Shown here: positions 5,012 through 5,089 of the stretch, piece after piece
How the letters are laid out: each line of letters begins with the position of its first letter
Position numbering within the stretch: the first letter of the stretch is position 1
Source of the DNA: Chromatiaceae bacterium
GTDB taxonomy: Bacteria > Pseudomonadota > Gammaproteobacteria > Chromatiales > Chromatiaceae
Assembly (NCBI GenBank): GCA_016880695.1
Contig: JAEHCY010000442.1
Location: forward strand, 1-5,089
Length of the DNA: 5,089 nt
Direction: 5' to 3'
The notes under the pieces: generated by a model
Told to the model about the DNA's origin: nothing
What the model saw: only the letters and a program-made list of their open reading frames with translations
Database searches by the model: none
Translations under genes and position numbers: made by a program

Positions 5012-5089
5012 TTACTCCTTACGAACGCCGCGGACGATCAGGTCGGCGGTCAGGTTGATGAGGAAGGTGATCACAAACAGGAAGACGCA
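5012..5089 (-). CDS. pstC: Phosphate ABC transporter permease PstC, C-terminal end only (partial)
   Basis: Only the last 25 codons and the TAA stop (5012-5014) are inside the window. The gene continues past its right edge. The visible residues are a hydrophobic stretch (CVFLFVITFLINL) followed by TADLIVRGVRKE. This matches the final membrane helix and short basic cytoplasmic tail of PstC permeases, in which an NLxADxIVRR-like ending is typical. PstC pairs with PstA to form the inner-membrane channel for phosphate taken up from the periplasmic PstS protein. Its last codons (AAG GAG) double as the Shine-Dalgarno sequence of pstA, which begins 3 bases after the stop, so the two are tightly coupled. 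The identification rests on the tail sequence together with the pstA-pstB genes that follow. Confidence 0.9.
   Translation of the reverse strand, partial: CVFLFVITFLINLTADLIVRGVRKE

Noticed and set aside
1..5089. CRISPR array
   Set aside because: No regularly spaced direct repeats of CRISPR length occur anywhere. The only tandem repeat is the two-copy 15-bp unit at 69-98.

Overview
The window is GC-rich and encodes bacterial proteins of a proteobacterial type. The proteobacterial call is inferred from the transporter sequences, the ISNCY-type transposase fragment and a REP-like palindrome. No marker gene is present that would narrow it further. All intact genes lie on the minus strand and read from high to low coordinates.

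Right half (2411-5089): the distal part of a high-affinity phosphate (Pst) ABC-transporter operon, in transcription order pstC (only its last 25 codons), pstA, a first pstB-like ATPase and a second pstB-like ATPase. A strong Rho-independent terminator follows at 2348-2377. No phoU lies between the last ATPase and the terminator. pstC and pstA are 3 bases apart, and pstA and the first ATPase gene overlap by 7 bases. The two ATPase genes are separated by an 88-base gap that holds a GC-rich hairpin.

The most interesting signal is the ATPase pair. The first (3306-4100) has an intact LSGGQ signature but has lost the Q-loop Gln (Pro) and the H-loop His (Asn). The second (2411-3217) has normal Walker A, Q-loop, Walker B and H-loop motifs, but its signature reads LSLEE instead of LSGGQ. 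The defects are complementary. A heterodimer would have one complete ATP site and one degenerate site, as in asymmetric ABC proteins such as TAP1/TAP2 and CFTR. A homodimer of either would be defective at both sites.

Middle (518-1798): a 426-residue protein with an N-terminal P-loop domain that resembles small-molecule kinases, a C-terminal GAF sensor domain with an NKFDE-like motif, and one membrane segment at the extreme C-terminus. It is probably a tail-anchored sensor. The gene is separated from the pst operon by the terminator and about 600 gene-free bases (1799-2410), which hold a REP-like palindrome and small hairpins and direct repeats.

Left end (1-517): remains of mobile DNA. The 5' end of an ISNCY/IS1202-type transposase gene, with its ribosome binding site and upstream repeated motifs, breaks off after about 29 codons into unrelated non-coding DNA. 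Two hairpins without U-tracts lie between it and the end of the GAF gene.
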